Assembly: GCF_001931485.1 (NCBI RefSeq)
Contig: NZ_MSDV01000052.1
Coordinates: forward strand, 1-64,000
Length of the DNA: 64,000 nt
Source of the DNA: Burkholderia sp. SRS-W-2-2016
Lineage (GTDB): Bacteria; Pseudomonadota; Gammaproteobacteria; Burkholderiales; Burkholderiaceae
Direction: 5' to 3'
Shown here: in pieces, positions 42,857-52,197 of the stretch
How positions within the stretch are numbered: the first letter of the stretch is position 1
Layout of the letters: each line of letters opens with the position of its first letter
Notes under the pieces: model-generated
The model's input: only the letters and a program-made list of their open reading frames with translations
Database searches by the model: none
Told to the model about the DNA's origin: nothing
Program-made: the position numbers and the translations under genes

Positions 42857-42861
42857 CCGGA

Positions 42862-43572
42862 TCAGAAGCCGAGGCTTGCGAGCAGGTCGTCGACCTGCGA
42901 TTGATCCTGCACCACGTCGGCCTTGCCTTCGGGGTTGATCTGCGGACCGTTCAGCAGATGCTCGGGGCTGCCGGTCGGCGACACTTCGGCCGCCAGCGCC
43001 GCCGCGTTCGCCGCGAACTGCTCGCGGCGCTCCAGCGCAATGTTCTCGACCAGCACACCGAGCAGTTGCTGCTCGATCAGATAGACGACGTCGGTGATCT
43101 TCTTGATCACCTGGCCGGTCAGATCCTGGAAGTCCTGCGCGAGCATGATTTCCATCAGCTGCGCATTGGTCGCGCCGGTCGCCTCGGGCACGCCGCGCAG
43201 GAACGTGCGGGTGTCGCCCATCAACGCGCGCACTTCCTCGCGCTCGATCGGCGCCGAGTACCACTCGTCCCAGCGTGCGTCGAGTTCGGCCGCGTCTTTC
43301 TGCAACTGCTCCTGCACCGGCTTCGCGATATCGATCGCCGACAGCACGCGCTCGGCGGCCTGCTCGGTCATGTTGGCGATGTACTTGAGGCGGTCGCGCG
43401 CATCGGGCACGGCCTCGGCCGCGCGTTCGACATGCTTGTCGAGGCCGAGCTCGCGCATCGAATCGCGCAGCGTGCGCGTCAGCTGGCCGATGCGCGCGAG
43501 AATGCGGTCCGACGCGTGCTCGCCGCTGTCGAGGGCCGCGTCGGCGCCAGGCGTTTGGGTCGGCGGCGTCAC
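42862..43572 (-). CDS. cheZ: CheY-P phosphatase CheZ
   Basis: The protein has 236 residues from a GTG at 43572, one base after the cheY stop, with GGGAGC upstream. The long helical hairpin has AQDFQDLTGQVIKKITDVVYLIEQQLL. Asp150 and Gln154 in DLTGQ correspond to catalytic D143 and Q147 of E. coli CheZ. The C-terminal peptide VDDLLASLGF is the CheY-binding tail. It removes phosphate from CheY-P to restore smooth swimming. Confidence 0.97.
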   Translation of the reverse strand: MTPPTQTPGADAALDSGEHASDRILARIGQLTRTLRDSMRELGLDKHVERAAEAVPDARDRLKYIANMTEQAAERVLSAIDIAKPVQEQLQKDAAELDARWDEWYSAPIEREEVRALMGDTRTFLRGVPEATGATNAQLMEIMLAQDFQDLTGQVIKKITDVVYLIEQQLLGVLVENIALERREQFAANAAALAAEVSPTGSPEHLLNGPQINPEGKADVVQDQSQVDDLLASLGF

Positions 43573-43573
43573 A

Positions 43574-43969
43574 TCAGCTCCCGGCTTTCGCCATCTTCTC
43601 GAGAATCTTGTTGAGCTTCTCGTCGAGCGTCGCGGCCGTGAACGGCTTGACGACATAACCGCTCGCGCCGGCCTGGGCCGCCGCGATGATGTTTTCCTTC
43701 TTCGACTCGGCCGTCACCATCAGCACCGGCAGGTGCGTGAGGTTCGCGTCGGCGCGGATCTGCTTGAGCATCGCGAGACCGTCGAGGTTCGGCATGTTCC
43801 AGTCGGAGATCACGAAGTCGTAGCTGCCGCCGCGCAGACGCGCGAGACCGGCCGCGCCGTCTTCCGCTTCGTCGACGTTCGCGTAGCCCAACTCCTTCAG
43901 CAGGTTGCGGACGATCCGGCGCATCGTCGGAAAATCGTCAACCACCAGAATCTTCATTCCCTTATCCAT
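43574..43969 (-). CDS. cheY: Chemotaxis response regulator CheY
   Basis: The protein has 131 residues. It is a receiver domain with the acidic pair VVDDFPTM, the phospho-acceptor Asp56 in VISDWNMPNLDG, Thr in MVTAESKKENI and Lys in YVVKPFTAATLDEKL. Near identity of these segments to enterobacterial CheY, and its place next to cheZ, mark it as the motor-binding CheY. A second receiver gene lies at 52198. Confidence 0.98.
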   Translation of the reverse strand: MDKGMKILVVDDFPTMRRIVRNLLKELGYANVDEAEDGAAGLARLRGGSYDFVISDWNMPNLDGLAMLKQIRADANLTHLPVLMVTAESKKENIIAAAQAGASGYVVKPFTAATLDEKLNKILEKMAKAGS

Positions 43970-44029
43970 TTCTATTCCTTTGCTTGATTCATGTGCGGCG
44001 TGCCGCCGCGTGAATTCATCCGGCCCGCA

Positions 44030-45127
44030 TCATACTCGTTGAACACGGTCGCCCATCGACGACAAACGCGCCATCACGCGCCGGCTCATATCCGGCAGCG
44101 CGGCGATTTCGTCGGCGCCGCCGAGCGCGATCGCCTCGCGCGGCATGCCGAACACGATGCAGCTCGCTTCGTCCTGCGCCAGCGTGTATGCGCCGGCTCG
44201 CTTCATTTCCAGCAGCCCGGCCGCGCCGTCGCGCCCCATGCCGGTCAGAATCACGCCGATCGCGTTCTTGCCCGCATGCTGCGCGGCCGAGCGGAACAGC
44301 ACATCGACCGACGGACGATGCCGGTTCACCGGCGGGTCGTCGGACAGATGCGCGATGTAGTTCGCGCCGCTGCGCGCGAGCACCAGATGCGCGTGGCCCG
44401 GCGCGATATACGCATGCCCCGGCAGCACGCGTTCGCCATGCTCTGCCTCTTTAACGGTGATACGGCACAAACCATTGAGGCGTTGCGCGAAAGATTTCGT
44501 AAACCCGGGCGGCATGTGTTGCGCGATCAGCACCGCCGGCGCATCGGGAGGCAGCGGCACCAGCACTTCGCGGATCGCCTCGGTGCCGCCGGTCGATGCG
44601 CCGACGATGATCAGCTTCTCGGTACTGAGCAGCGGATTGTTGAACATCGGCGCGGCGCCGAGCGGCGCATGCGCGGCCGGCGCGGCCGCGTGCTGCACGG
44701 GCGCGGCCTGGCGCACCCGCGCGCGGGCCGCCGCGCGAATCTTGTCGGCGAGCTTTTCCGCGTAGTCGAGCATGCCGTCGCGAATGCCGACCTTCGGCTT
44801 GGTGACGAAATCGACCGCGCCCAGTTCGAGCGCGCGCAGCGTGATTTCGTTGCCGCGCTCGGTCAGCGACGACACCATCACGACCGGCATCGGCCGCAGG
44901 CGCATCAGCTTCTCGAGAAAGTCGAGCCCGTCCATGCGCGGCATTTCGACGTCGAGCGTCAGCACGTCCGGGTTGTGCTGCTTGATGAGCTCGCGCGCGA
45001 CGAGCGGATCGGGGGCCGTCGCGACCACCGTCATATCCGGCTGGCTATTGATGATTTCCGTCATCAGGCTGCGGATCAGCGCCGAATCGTCGACGCACAG
45101 TACCTTGATCTTTTGCACAGCGCTCAC
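44030..45127 (-). CDS. cheB: Chemotaxis methylesterase/glutamine deamidase CheB
   Basis: The protein has 365 residues. The receiver has phospho-acceptor Asp59 (VLTLDVEMPRMDGLDFLEKL). The linker includes an Ala/His-rich stretch. The esterase domain has Ser in VGASTGGTEAI, His in AQHMPPGFTKSFAQRL and Asp in GMGRDGA, the CheB triad. It removes receptor methyl groups when phosphorylated by CheA. The start overlaps cheD by 4 bases. Confidence 0.98.
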   Translation of the reverse strand: MSAVQKIKVLCVDDSALIRSLMTEIINSQPDMTVVATAPDPLVARELIKQHNPDVLTLDVEMPRMDGLDFLEKLMRLRPMPVVMVSSLTERGNEITLRALELGAVDFVTKPKVGIRDGMLDYAEKLADKIRAAARARVRQAAPVQHAAAPAAHAPLGAAPMFNNPLLSTEKLIIVGASTGGTEAIREVLVPLPPDAPAVLIAQHMPPGFTKSFAQRLNGLCRITVKEAEHGERVLPGHAYIAPGHAHLVLARSGANYIAHLSDDPPVNRHRPSVDVLFRSAAQHAGKNAIGVILTGMGRDGAAGLLEMKRAGAYTLAQDEASCIVFGMPREAIALGGADEIAALPDMSRRVMARLSSMGDRVQRV

Positions 45128-45867
45128 GCCTCCTCTGTGGTTCTGGCGTTGTTGGAGTTAATCGGGCGCTCTCTCGCGCCGAACAGTTCGATACGCGGCC
45201 GCGCGGATGCGGACCCGGCGCCGGCCGTGGCGGGCGACTTCGGCGACGCGAACAGTTCGACCCGTTTGCGCGCCGCCGCGAGCCGCTCGGCGCGCGCTTC
45301 CGCGCTTTGCCGCACGAGCGCCTGTTCGCGCTCGGCGACGCCCGCTTCCTGCTGCAAGCGCAACTTCTTCACCATCACCTGACCGGTGCGCGGCATGAAC
45401 GCGACCTTGCGCGGATGCGAGCCCTGCAGGTCCTCGGCGATGATGCGAATCTTTTCGGTGGCGAGATAGCGGCGCACGAACGCGGAGTTGCGATCGCCAA
45501 TGTTCATCGTCGTCATGCCGGCCAGCACCGCGCCGCCGCCGAACACCTTCGCTTCGAAGCGCTCGCGCCGCCCGCCGGCTTTGATCAGTTCGTTGATCAG
45601 CACTTCCATTGCGTACGCGCCGTAGCGCATCGAGTCGGACGCCGCGTGCACGACGTCGGCGCCGTCGTCGGGCAGCATGAAGTGGTTCATTCCGCCGATG
45701 CCCGCGGTGCGGTCCTGGATGCAGGCCGCCACGCACGAGCCGAGCACGGTGACCAGCACCATGTCTTCGCTGGTCGTATAGAACTCGTTGGGCAACAGCT
45801 TCACGCCGGGGCGCTGAAAGTGGTTGTCGTAGTACAGGTTGGAGGCGATCGGCAGTGCGCTGCTCAT
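45124..45867 (-). CDS. cheD: Chemoreceptor glutamine deamidase CheD
   Basis: The protein has 247 residues. The catalytic Cys lies in LVTVLGSCVAACIQD and the His in GIGGMNHFMLP, followed by SMRYGAYAMEVLINELIKAGG and AKVFGGGAVLAGM. CheD deamidates receptors and in some species binds CheC or CheY. E. coli lacks it. The protein has about 80 extra basic C-terminal residues compared with short CheD. It overlaps cheR and cheB by 4 bases each. Confidence 0.97.
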   Translation of the reverse strand: MSSALPIASNLYYDNHFQRPGVKLLPNEFYTTSEDMVLVTVLGSCVAACIQDRTAGIGGMNHFMLPDDGADVVHAASDSMRYGAYAMEVLINELIKAGGRRERFEAKVFGGGAVLAGMTTMNIGDRNSAFVRRYLATEKIRIIAEDLQGSHPRKVAFMPRTGQVMVKKLRLQQEAGVAEREQALVRQSAEARAERLAAARKRVELFASPKSPATAGAGSASARPRIELFGARERPINSNNARTTEEA

Positions 45868-46817
45868 GCCGCCACCCCGCTAGCCTGTTGCGCGCCGGCG
45901 CGGGCCGGCGCGCGGGCGCCGCCGGTGTCGCGGGTCAGTTCGTAGACGGTCTGGCCGCGCAGCCGGAACGCCTGGGTCACATACGTGAAGTTCTCCGAAT
46001 GACCGGCGAACAGCAGACCGCCCGACTTCATCAGCGGCTCGAAGCGCGTGAGCACCTGGCCCTGGGTCGGCTTGTCGAAATAGATCATCACGTTGCGGCA
46101 GAAGATCGCGTCGAACTGCGTGCGCAACTGGTAGTCGCGATCGGTCAGGTTCAGCTGTTCGAAGCGCACCAGCGCGCGCACTTCGGGGCGCACCTTGACC
46201 ATTCCCGCATGCGCGCCGGTGCCCTTCAGGAAGAAGCGCTTGAGCCGCTCGGGCGACAGGTGCTTGACCTGGTCGAACTGGTAGACGCCGGCTTCGGCTT
46301 TCGCGAGCACTTGTGTGTCGATATCGGTCGCGAACACCGATGCCTGGCGCGCGCCGCTTTCGCCGAGCGCTTCGATCAGCGTCATCGCGATCGAATACGG
46401 CTCTTCGCCGGTCGAGGCCGCCGAGCACCACACCGACACCGGCTGCGCGCGGCGTCGCACGAACTCGGCGAGGATCGGAAAGTGATGCGCTTCGCGGAAG
46501 AACGCGGTCAGGTTGGTGGTCAGCGCATTGGTGAACGCTTCCCACTCGAGCGGATCGTTTTCCGCTTCGAGCAGATCGAGATACTGGCGGAACGTATCGA
46601 TGCCGCGCGCGCGCAGGCGTCGCGCGAGCCGGCTGTACGCCATGTCGCGCTTGTGGTCCGACAGCGAGATGCCGGCCACGCGATGAATCAGATCGCGGAT
46701 GCGGGCGAAATCGGCTGTCGTAAATTCGAAATCGCGTCCCGTCTCGGCGGATCTGACCGGCTCGGGCCGGTCGGGTGCCGCCCGTACGGGGCGTTGTGGT
46801 GCACGCGTTGCCATCAT
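45864..46817 (-). CDS. cheR: Chemoreceptor methyltransferase CheR
   Basis: The protein has 317 residues. The N-terminal helical domain has FARIRDLIHRVAGISLSDHKRDMAYSRLARRLR. The SAM-binding domain has VSVWCSAASTGEEPYSIAMTL, FATDIDTQVLAKAEAGVY and AIFCRNVMIYFDK. CheR adds methyl groups to receptor glutamates. The receptor next door ends in a pentapeptide that can dock CheR. Confidence 0.97.
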   Translation of the reverse strand: MMATRAPQRPVRAAPDRPEPVRSAETGRDFEFTTADFARIRDLIHRVAGISLSDHKRDMAYSRLARRLRARGIDTFRQYLDLLEAENDPLEWEAFTNALTTNLTAFFREAHHFPILAEFVRRRAQPVSVWCSAASTGEEPYSIAMTLIEALGESGARQASVFATDIDTQVLAKAEAGVYQFDQVKHLSPERLKRFFLKGTGAHAGMVKVRPEVRALVRFEQLNLTDRDYQLRTQFDAIFCRNVMIYFDKPTQGQVLTRFEPLMKSGGLLFAGHSENFTYVTQAFRLRGQTVYELTRDTGGARAPARAGAQQASGVAA

Positions 46818-47181
46818 GAGAATTCCTGTCTGCGATACGAGCGATCACGCTTGCCGCCCAGCCGTCCTGCGAGAGCGGAAGGAATTGTCCACGCGGGGTC
46901 GCGCCCACCCGCGAATTGAGTCGGCATGCGGTCGGCCCGCCACACGCGTTGTGCGCGTGCTTCGATGCTTCGCCCATTAGCGGGCGCGATGCCGATTGAC
47001 CACATGTCGTCGTTCTGCCGTTGCCTGAAACTGTCGTTGCCTGAACTGCCGCTAGCTGAACTACCGCTAGCTGAAATTGCCGCTGCCTGAAATTGCCGCT
47101 ACCTGAAACTACCGCTGCCTGAAGCTGCCTTTGCGTCGGACCGCCGGAGCGTGAAGCTGCCGGCGCCTCGACTTCCGCTAC
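46818..47181. repeat. Gap with degenerate 15-16-bp tandem repeats between mcp and cheR
   Basis: Between about 47023 and 47125 a unit resembling GCCTGAAxTGCCGCT recurs six or seven times with substitutions and one-base length changes. The rest of the 364-base gap has no recognisable gene. The repeats lie in the mcp-cheR intercistronic region, which is presumably transcribed with the operon. Confidence 0.75.
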
Positions 47182-49107
47182 CTAAAACGTTTCCCAGTCC
47201 GCGTCCGAGCCGGCGCTTGCCGTGCTCTTCGCGGTTGCCGCGCCGCTCGTACCTGCCGTAGCCGCGCGTGCGGCCGGAGCCGCCTGCTTCGGTTTCAGCG
47301 CCGGTTCGGCGCGTGCTGCCGCGTCGTGGCCGGAATGGGACGGGGTCGGTGCGGTGCTGCCGGACGTCGCGGCGGTTGCCGCGTTCGCGGCCTTGCCCGT
47401 GTGCGCCGCGTGGTTTGCGCTCGCCGCGCCGGACGCATGCGTCGCGGCTTTGCCCGGCTGCGAAACCGCGCTGCCATTGCCGCCCGCCTGGGCCGCCAAC
47501 GGCGCGCGCAGCGACGCACTCGCCGAACTCACCGCATAATCGCGCCCCGCGCCGCTCACTACCGTCCAGCCGTTCAACACCGTCTGCAACTGCCGCGTCT
47601 GATCTTCGAGCGACGCCGCCGCGGCGGCCGCCTGTTCGACCAGCGCCGCGTTCTGCTGGGTCACCGAATCCATCTGCACGACCGCGCGATTGACCTGCTC
47701 GATCCCGCCCGACTGCTCTTCCGACGCCGCGCTGATCTCGCCCATGATGTCGGTCACGCGTCGCACCGCCTGCACGATCTCGTCCATCGTCGTGCCCGCG
47801 CGGCCGACCAATGCCGAGCCGCTATGCACCTTGTCGGCCGAATCGCCGATCAGTTCCTTGATTTCCTTGGCCGCGCTCGCGCTGCGCTGCGCGAGGCTGC
47901 GCACTTCGCCGGCGACCACCGCGAAGCCGCGGCCCTGTTCGCCCGCGCGCGCGGCTTCGACCGCCGCGTTCAGCGCGAGGATATTGGTCTGGAACGCGAT
48001 CCCTTCGATCACGCCGATGATGTCGACGATCTTGTCCGAGCTGGTCGCGATCGCCTGCATCGTCGTCACCACTTCGCTGACCACGTCGCCGCCGCGTTTC
48101 GCGATATCCGACGCGTTCACCGCGAGCTGGCTCGCCTGGCGCGCGTTCTCGGCGTTCTGCCGCACGGTGCCGGTCAACTGCTCCATGCTCGACGCGGTTT
48201 CCTGCAGCGACGCCGCCTGCTGCTCCGTGCGCTGCGACAGATCGGTATTGCCGGTGGCGATTTCGCGCGCGCCGGTATCGATCGATTCGGTGCTGCTGCG
48301 CACCGCGCGCACCATCGTCGCGAGGCTTTCCTGCATGCGCTTGATGCCGGCGAACAGACGGCCGACTTCGTTGTTGCCGCTGAACTCGACCGCGCGCGAC
48401 AGATCGCCGGCGGCGATCCGCTCGAAGCACGCGGTCGCGTCCTTCAGCGGCTGCACGATCAACCCGCGCAGCGCGAAGCGGATGCCGACCACCAGCAGCA
48501 GCGCGAGCGCGGTGACCGCGACGATCAGCGTCGTCATCAGCGACGCGTTCGACTGCGCGCGCGCCTGCTCATCGAGCGCGCTTTGCCGCAACGCGTCGAT
48601 CACCTTCGAGGCGGCCGCGTCGTACGCGACGAACAGCGGGCTGATCTTCGTGTCGGCGACCGCGTGATACGCGTCCAGATCGTTCGCGTTCAGCGCGGCG
48701 AATTCGACGTCGACGCCGTCGTGCATCACCGTGTTGCGTTTGGCCAGCACGTCGTCGAGCAAGGCCTGGTCGACGCCGTGCTTCGGCGCGCTCAGATAGG
48801 TCTGCCAGTTCTGGTTGCCCTTGCCGAGCAGTTCCTGCGCGCGCGCCAGTACCTGCTTCGCTTCGTCCGCGTTGCCGGCGGCCGTCAACGTGTTGTAGCG
48901 GTCGATCGCGACGCGCGAGCGCAGCAGATACGCGGACGCGTCGTCGAGCGCGTGGATCGCGACCAGTTCGCCGCCCGTGATGCGCTCAAGCGAATCGCTC
49001 GCGCGGCCGAGCGCGCTTAGACCCAGCGCGCCGACCGCCACGGTCAACGCCACGAGAAGAACCCCCACCATCGTCAACGAGGTGCGGATCGACCACCTGC
49101 TCAGCAT
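47182..49107 (-). CDS. Methyl-accepting chemotaxis protein (Tsr/Tar type) with docking pentapeptide
   Basis: The protein has 641 residues. TM1 is at about 11-33, followed by a four-helix periplasmic ligand domain with ITGGELVAIHALDDASAYLLRSRVAIDRYNTL. TM2 (LIVAVTALALLLVVGIRF) and a HAMP domain follow. The methylation helices and hairpin contain IIGVIEGIAFQTNILALNAAVEAARAGEQGRGFAVVAGEVRSLAQRS. An Ala/Thr/His-rich linker of about 80 residues ends in DWETF, close to the NWETF CheR/CheB tether of Tar/Tsr. The ligand cannot be read from the sequence. Confidence 0.96.
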   Translation of the reverse strand: MLSRWSIRTSLTMVGVLLVALTVAVGALGLSALGRASDSLERITGGELVAIHALDDASAYLLRSRVAIDRYNTLTAAGNADEAKQVLARAQELLGKGNQNWQTYLSAPKHGVDQALLDDVLAKRNTVMHDGVDVEFAALNANDLDAYHAVADTKISPLFVAYDAAASKVIDALRQSALDEQARAQSNASLMTTLIVAVTALALLLVVGIRFALRGLIVQPLKDATACFERIAAGDLSRAVEFSGNNEVGRLFAGIKRMQESLATMVRAVRSSTESIDTGAREIATGNTDLSQRTEQQAASLQETASSMEQLTGTVRQNAENARQASQLAVNASDIAKRGGDVVSEVVTTMQAIATSSDKIVDIIGVIEGIAFQTNILALNAAVEAARAGEQGRGFAVVAGEVRSLAQRSASAAKEIKELIGDSADKVHSGSALVGRAGTTMDEIVQAVRRVTDIMGEISAASEEQSGGIEQVNRAVVQMDSVTQQNAALVEQAAAAAASLEDQTRQLQTVLNGWTVVSGAGRDYAVSSASASLRAPLAAQAGGNGSAVSQPGKAATHASGAASANHAAHTGKAANAATAATSGSTAPTPSHSGHDAAARAEPALKPKQAAPAARAATAGTSGAATAKSTASAGSDADWETF

Positions 49108-49174
49108 CCTGACGCTCCCTGATCTATTGCTTGTTAGCTGTTGCCCGCGCGCGCCGCGACGGCGCGCCGCGCGT

Positions 49175-49723
49175 TCAAACGCCGAGCGTTTCGGTCAGCG
49201 CCATTTCCTGGCTGGTCATCAGTTTCTCGATGTCCATCAGGATCAGCATGCGGCCGTCGACGGTGCCCAGCCCCGTCAGATACTCGGTCGTCAGCGTCGC
49301 GCCGAATTCCGGCGCCGGCATGATCTGGTCGATCGCGAGCGTCAGCACGTCCGACACGCCATCGACCACCATCCCGACCACGCGATGCGCGACGTTCAGG
49401 ATGATCACGACGGTCTGGTGGTCGTACTCGACGCGGCCCAGATGAAACTTGATGCGCATATCGACGATCGGCACGATGATGCCGCGCAGATTGATCACGC
49501 CCTTGATGAACTCGGGCGCGTTGGCGATGCGCGTGACGCTGTCGTAGCCGCGGATTTCCTGCACTTTCAGGATGTCGATCCCGTACTCTTCCGCGCCGAG
49601 CGTGAAGACGAGAAATTCCTGGCCGCCGGCGTCCGCCTGCTGCGCGTCGCGGCGACCATTCGTGCCGCTCGCGCCGGCGACGCTCGAATTGATGGATTGG
49701 ACTTCTGCCACGTTAGCCCCCAA
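49175..49723 (-). CDS. cheW: Chemotaxis coupling protein CheW
   Basis: The protein has 182 residues. The CheW domain contains EFLVFTLGAEEYGIDILKVQEIRGYDSVTRIANAPEFIKGVINLRGIIVPIVDMRIKF and VVGMVVDGVSDVLTLAIDQI. It links receptors to CheA in the polar array. It lies between cheA (45 bases upstream) and mcp. Confidence 0.98.
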   Translation of the reverse strand: MGANVAEVQSINSSVAGASGTNGRRDAQQADAGGQEFLVFTLGAEEYGIDILKVQEIRGYDSVTRIANAPEFIKGVINLRGIIVPIVDMRIKFHLGRVEYDHQTVVIILNVAHRVVGMVVDGVSDVLTLAIDQIMPAPEFGATLTTEYLTGLGTVDGRMLILMDIEKLMTSQEMALTETLGV

Positions 49724-49768
49724 ACGGTTGGGATGAAATAAGTTGAATGTGTAGTGCCGGGGCGCGCG

Positions 49769-52099
49769 TTACGCGAGGCTCATCGCGCTGTGTCCATGCG
49801 CATGGCGACTCTCGCGATTGAGCGCGGCGACGTCGACGATCAGCGCGACGCTGCCGTCGCCGAGAATGGTCGCCGCCGAAATGCCGTGCACCTTGCGGTA
49901 ATTGGTTTCCAGATTCTTCACGACCACCTGCTGCTGGCCGACCAGTTCGTCGATCAGCATCGCGAAACGACGGCCCTCGGTCTGCATGATCGTGACGATC
50001 CCCTGGGTCGGCTCCTGCTTCGCCTCGTGCACGTTGAACACCTCGTGCAGCGCGACGAGCGGCAGATATTCGCCGCGCACCCGCACCACGCGCTCGCCGT
50101 TGGCGACCGTGTAAATGTCTTCGGCCTGCGGTTGCAGCGACTCCATCACGAAGTTCAGCGGCAGGATGAAGATCTCGTTGCCGACCTTCACCGACATGCC
50201 GTCGAGAATCGCCAGCGTGAGCGGCAACACGATCCGCGTGGTGCTGCCCTTGCCCGCGTGCGAGGTGATCTCGACGTGACCGCCCATCGACTGGATGTTG
50301 CGCTTGACCACATCCATGCCGACGCCGCGGCCCGACACGTCGGTGACCTGCTCGGCGGTCGAGAAGCCCGGCAGGAAGATCAGGTTCCAGACTTCCTCGT
50401 CGGTCATCGTGTCGCTGACCTGCATGCCCTGCTTGGCCGCCTTCGCGAGAATCTTGTCGCGGCGCAGGCCGGCGCCGTCGTCGCTGACCTCGATCACGAT
50501 GTTGCCGCCGTGATGCGCGGCCGAGAGCACCAGCTGGCCGGTCGAATCCTTGCCCGCCGCGCGCCGCGCCTCGACCGTTTCGATGCCGTGGTCGAGACTG
50601 TTGCGCACGAGGTGAGTCAGCGGATCGATGATCCGTTCGATGAGGCTCTTGTCGAGTTCGGTCGCCTGACCGAAGGTGACGAGTTCGACCTCCTTGCCGA
50701 GTTTGGCCGCCAGATCGCGCACGAGGCGCGGGAAGCGGCTGAACACGTAATCCATCGGCATCATGCGGATCGACATCACCGCTTCCTGCAGATCGCGCGC
50801 GTTGCGCTCGAGTTGCGCCATCCCGTTGAAGAGCCGGTCGTGCAGCGCCGGATCGAACGTGCTGGTGGTTTCGGCGAGCATCGCCTGGGTGATCACCAGT
50901 TCGCCGACCAGGTTGATCAACTGATCGACCTTCTCGACGCCGACGCGAATCGAGCTGCCTTCGCCGGCGTTCGCCGCGGCTGCCGGGCGCGCCGCCTTGC
51001 GGTCGTGCTCGGCCGTTTTGGCGGCGGCCGGCGCGACGCTCGGCGGCTCGGCGAGACCGAGCGAGTTGCCGCCGGCGGATGCCGCCGGCTGCGATTCAAT
51101 AGCGGCCGCGGCGATAGGGGCCTCAGGGACCGACGATGCCGCGAGTTCCGGGTAATGCACGGGCTGCGCGCTCGCCGCTGGCGCGGCGCTCGCGTGATGC
51201 CCGGGGTGCGCCGGCGTATTGACGGCAGCGGCGGGCGTTCCAGGTTCGCCCTGCTGCGCGTCGTTGGCCGGCGCGGTGCCGCGGCCGATCGTGATCTGAC
51301 TTTCGTCGATCACGAAACAGCACACGGCGATGATGTCGTCGGAAGGGACGTCGGTCGAAAGCCACAGCATCAGATCGCTGCCGCTCTTGACCTGCCCGAC
51401 GATATTGCCAAGATTGCCCAGCTCTTCGGCCAGCAGTTCCTGGTCTTTCTCTCCCACGCCCCGTAGCGTAATTTTCAGATGTGGGCCGGCGCCGTCGGCG
51501 GCGGCTGGCGCCGCGCCCGTTGCCGTGCCCGCGGCTTGCCCGGTCTGCGCCGGTTCGCCGTCGGTCCAGTCTTCGCCCGCCACCAGCACCGCCTGTTCGA
51601 CGACGTGCTCGGGCGGGGTGCCGTGTTGTTCTGGTGTTGCTGCTGCTGCCGCGGCTGCCGTTGCCGGCGCGCTTGCGGCCGGTGCTGCTGCCGGCGCGCC
51701 GCCCGCGAGGCTTTCCGCGTGCAGCTGTTCGAGCTTCGCGCAGATCGCGCGCGCCACGGCCGCGTCGGGCTCGGCGCTCGCGCGGTAATCGGTGAGCTGG
51801 CCCGACAGCACGTCCTTGGTTTCGAGGAACGTGTCGATCATGTCCTTGCGGAGCACCAGTTCGTTGTTGCGCGCGCGGTCGAGCAGCGATTCGAGAATGT
51901 GGGTGGTCTCGGTCAGCGCGGTGAAGCCGAAGGTCGCCGCGCCGCCCTTGATCGAATGCGCGGCGCGAAAGATCGCCGCGAGGTCTTCGGGATCGGGGCT
52001 AGCGACGTCGAGATCGAGCAGCAACTGCTCCATCTGCGCGAGCAGTTCGTCCGCTTCGTCGAAGAACGTCTGATAGAACTGTGTGATATCGAGTGTCAT
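49769..52099 (-). CDS. cheA: Chemotaxis histidine kinase CheA
   Basis: The protein has 776 residues. P1 has His48 in FRAAHSIKGGAATFG. An Ala-rich linker leads to a P2-like domain (HLKITLRGVGEKDQELLAEELGNLGNI). P3 dimerisation includes RVGVEKVDQLINLVGELVITQAML. The P4 kinase has N-box HLVRNSLDHGIE, G1 VSDDGAGLRRDKI and G2 GRGVGMDVVKRNIQSMGG. P5 is a CheW-like domain ending SVALIVDVAALN. It phosphorylates CheY and CheB in response to receptor signals. Confidence 0.98.
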   Translation of the reverse strand: MTLDITQFYQTFFDEADELLAQMEQLLLDLDVASPDPEDLAAIFRAAHSIKGGAATFGFTALTETTHILESLLDRARNNELVLRKDMIDTFLETKDVLSGQLTDYRASAEPDAAVARAICAKLEQLHAESLAGGAPAAAPAASAPATAAAAAAATPEQHGTPPEHVVEQAVLVAGEDWTDGEPAQTGQAAGTATGAAPAAADGAGPHLKITLRGVGEKDQELLAEELGNLGNIVGQVKSGSDLMLWLSTDVPSDDIIAVCCFVIDESQITIGRGTAPANDAQQGEPGTPAAAVNTPAHPGHHASAAPAASAQPVHYPELAASSVPEAPIAAAAIESQPAASAGGNSLGLAEPPSVAPAAAKTAEHDRKAARPAAAANAGEGSSIRVGVEKVDQLINLVGELVITQAMLAETTSTFDPALHDRLFNGMAQLERNARDLQEAVMSIRMMPMDYVFSRFPRLVRDLAAKLGKEVELVTFGQATELDKSLIERIIDPLTHLVRNSLDHGIETVEARRAAGKDSTGQLVLSAAHHGGNIVIEVSDDGAGLRRDKILAKAAKQGMQVSDTMTDEEVWNLIFLPGFSTAEQVTDVSGRGVGMDVVKRNIQSMGGHVEITSHAGKGSTTRIVLPLTLAILDGMSVKVGNEIFILPLNFVMESLQPQAEDIYTVANGERVVRVRGEYLPLVALHEVFNVHEAKQEPTQGIVTIMQTEGRRFAMLIDELVGQQQVVVKNLETNYRKVHGISAATILGDGSVALIVDVAALNRESRHAHGHSAMSLA

Positions 52100-52197
52100 G
52101 CCTGGTTCACCGCGAGGAATTCCTGTCTGGCGTGAGCTGCCGTGCAGCCGCGTCGAGAGCTGTCTGTACTGTGTTTAAGCCTGGTTTGCGACGATGC

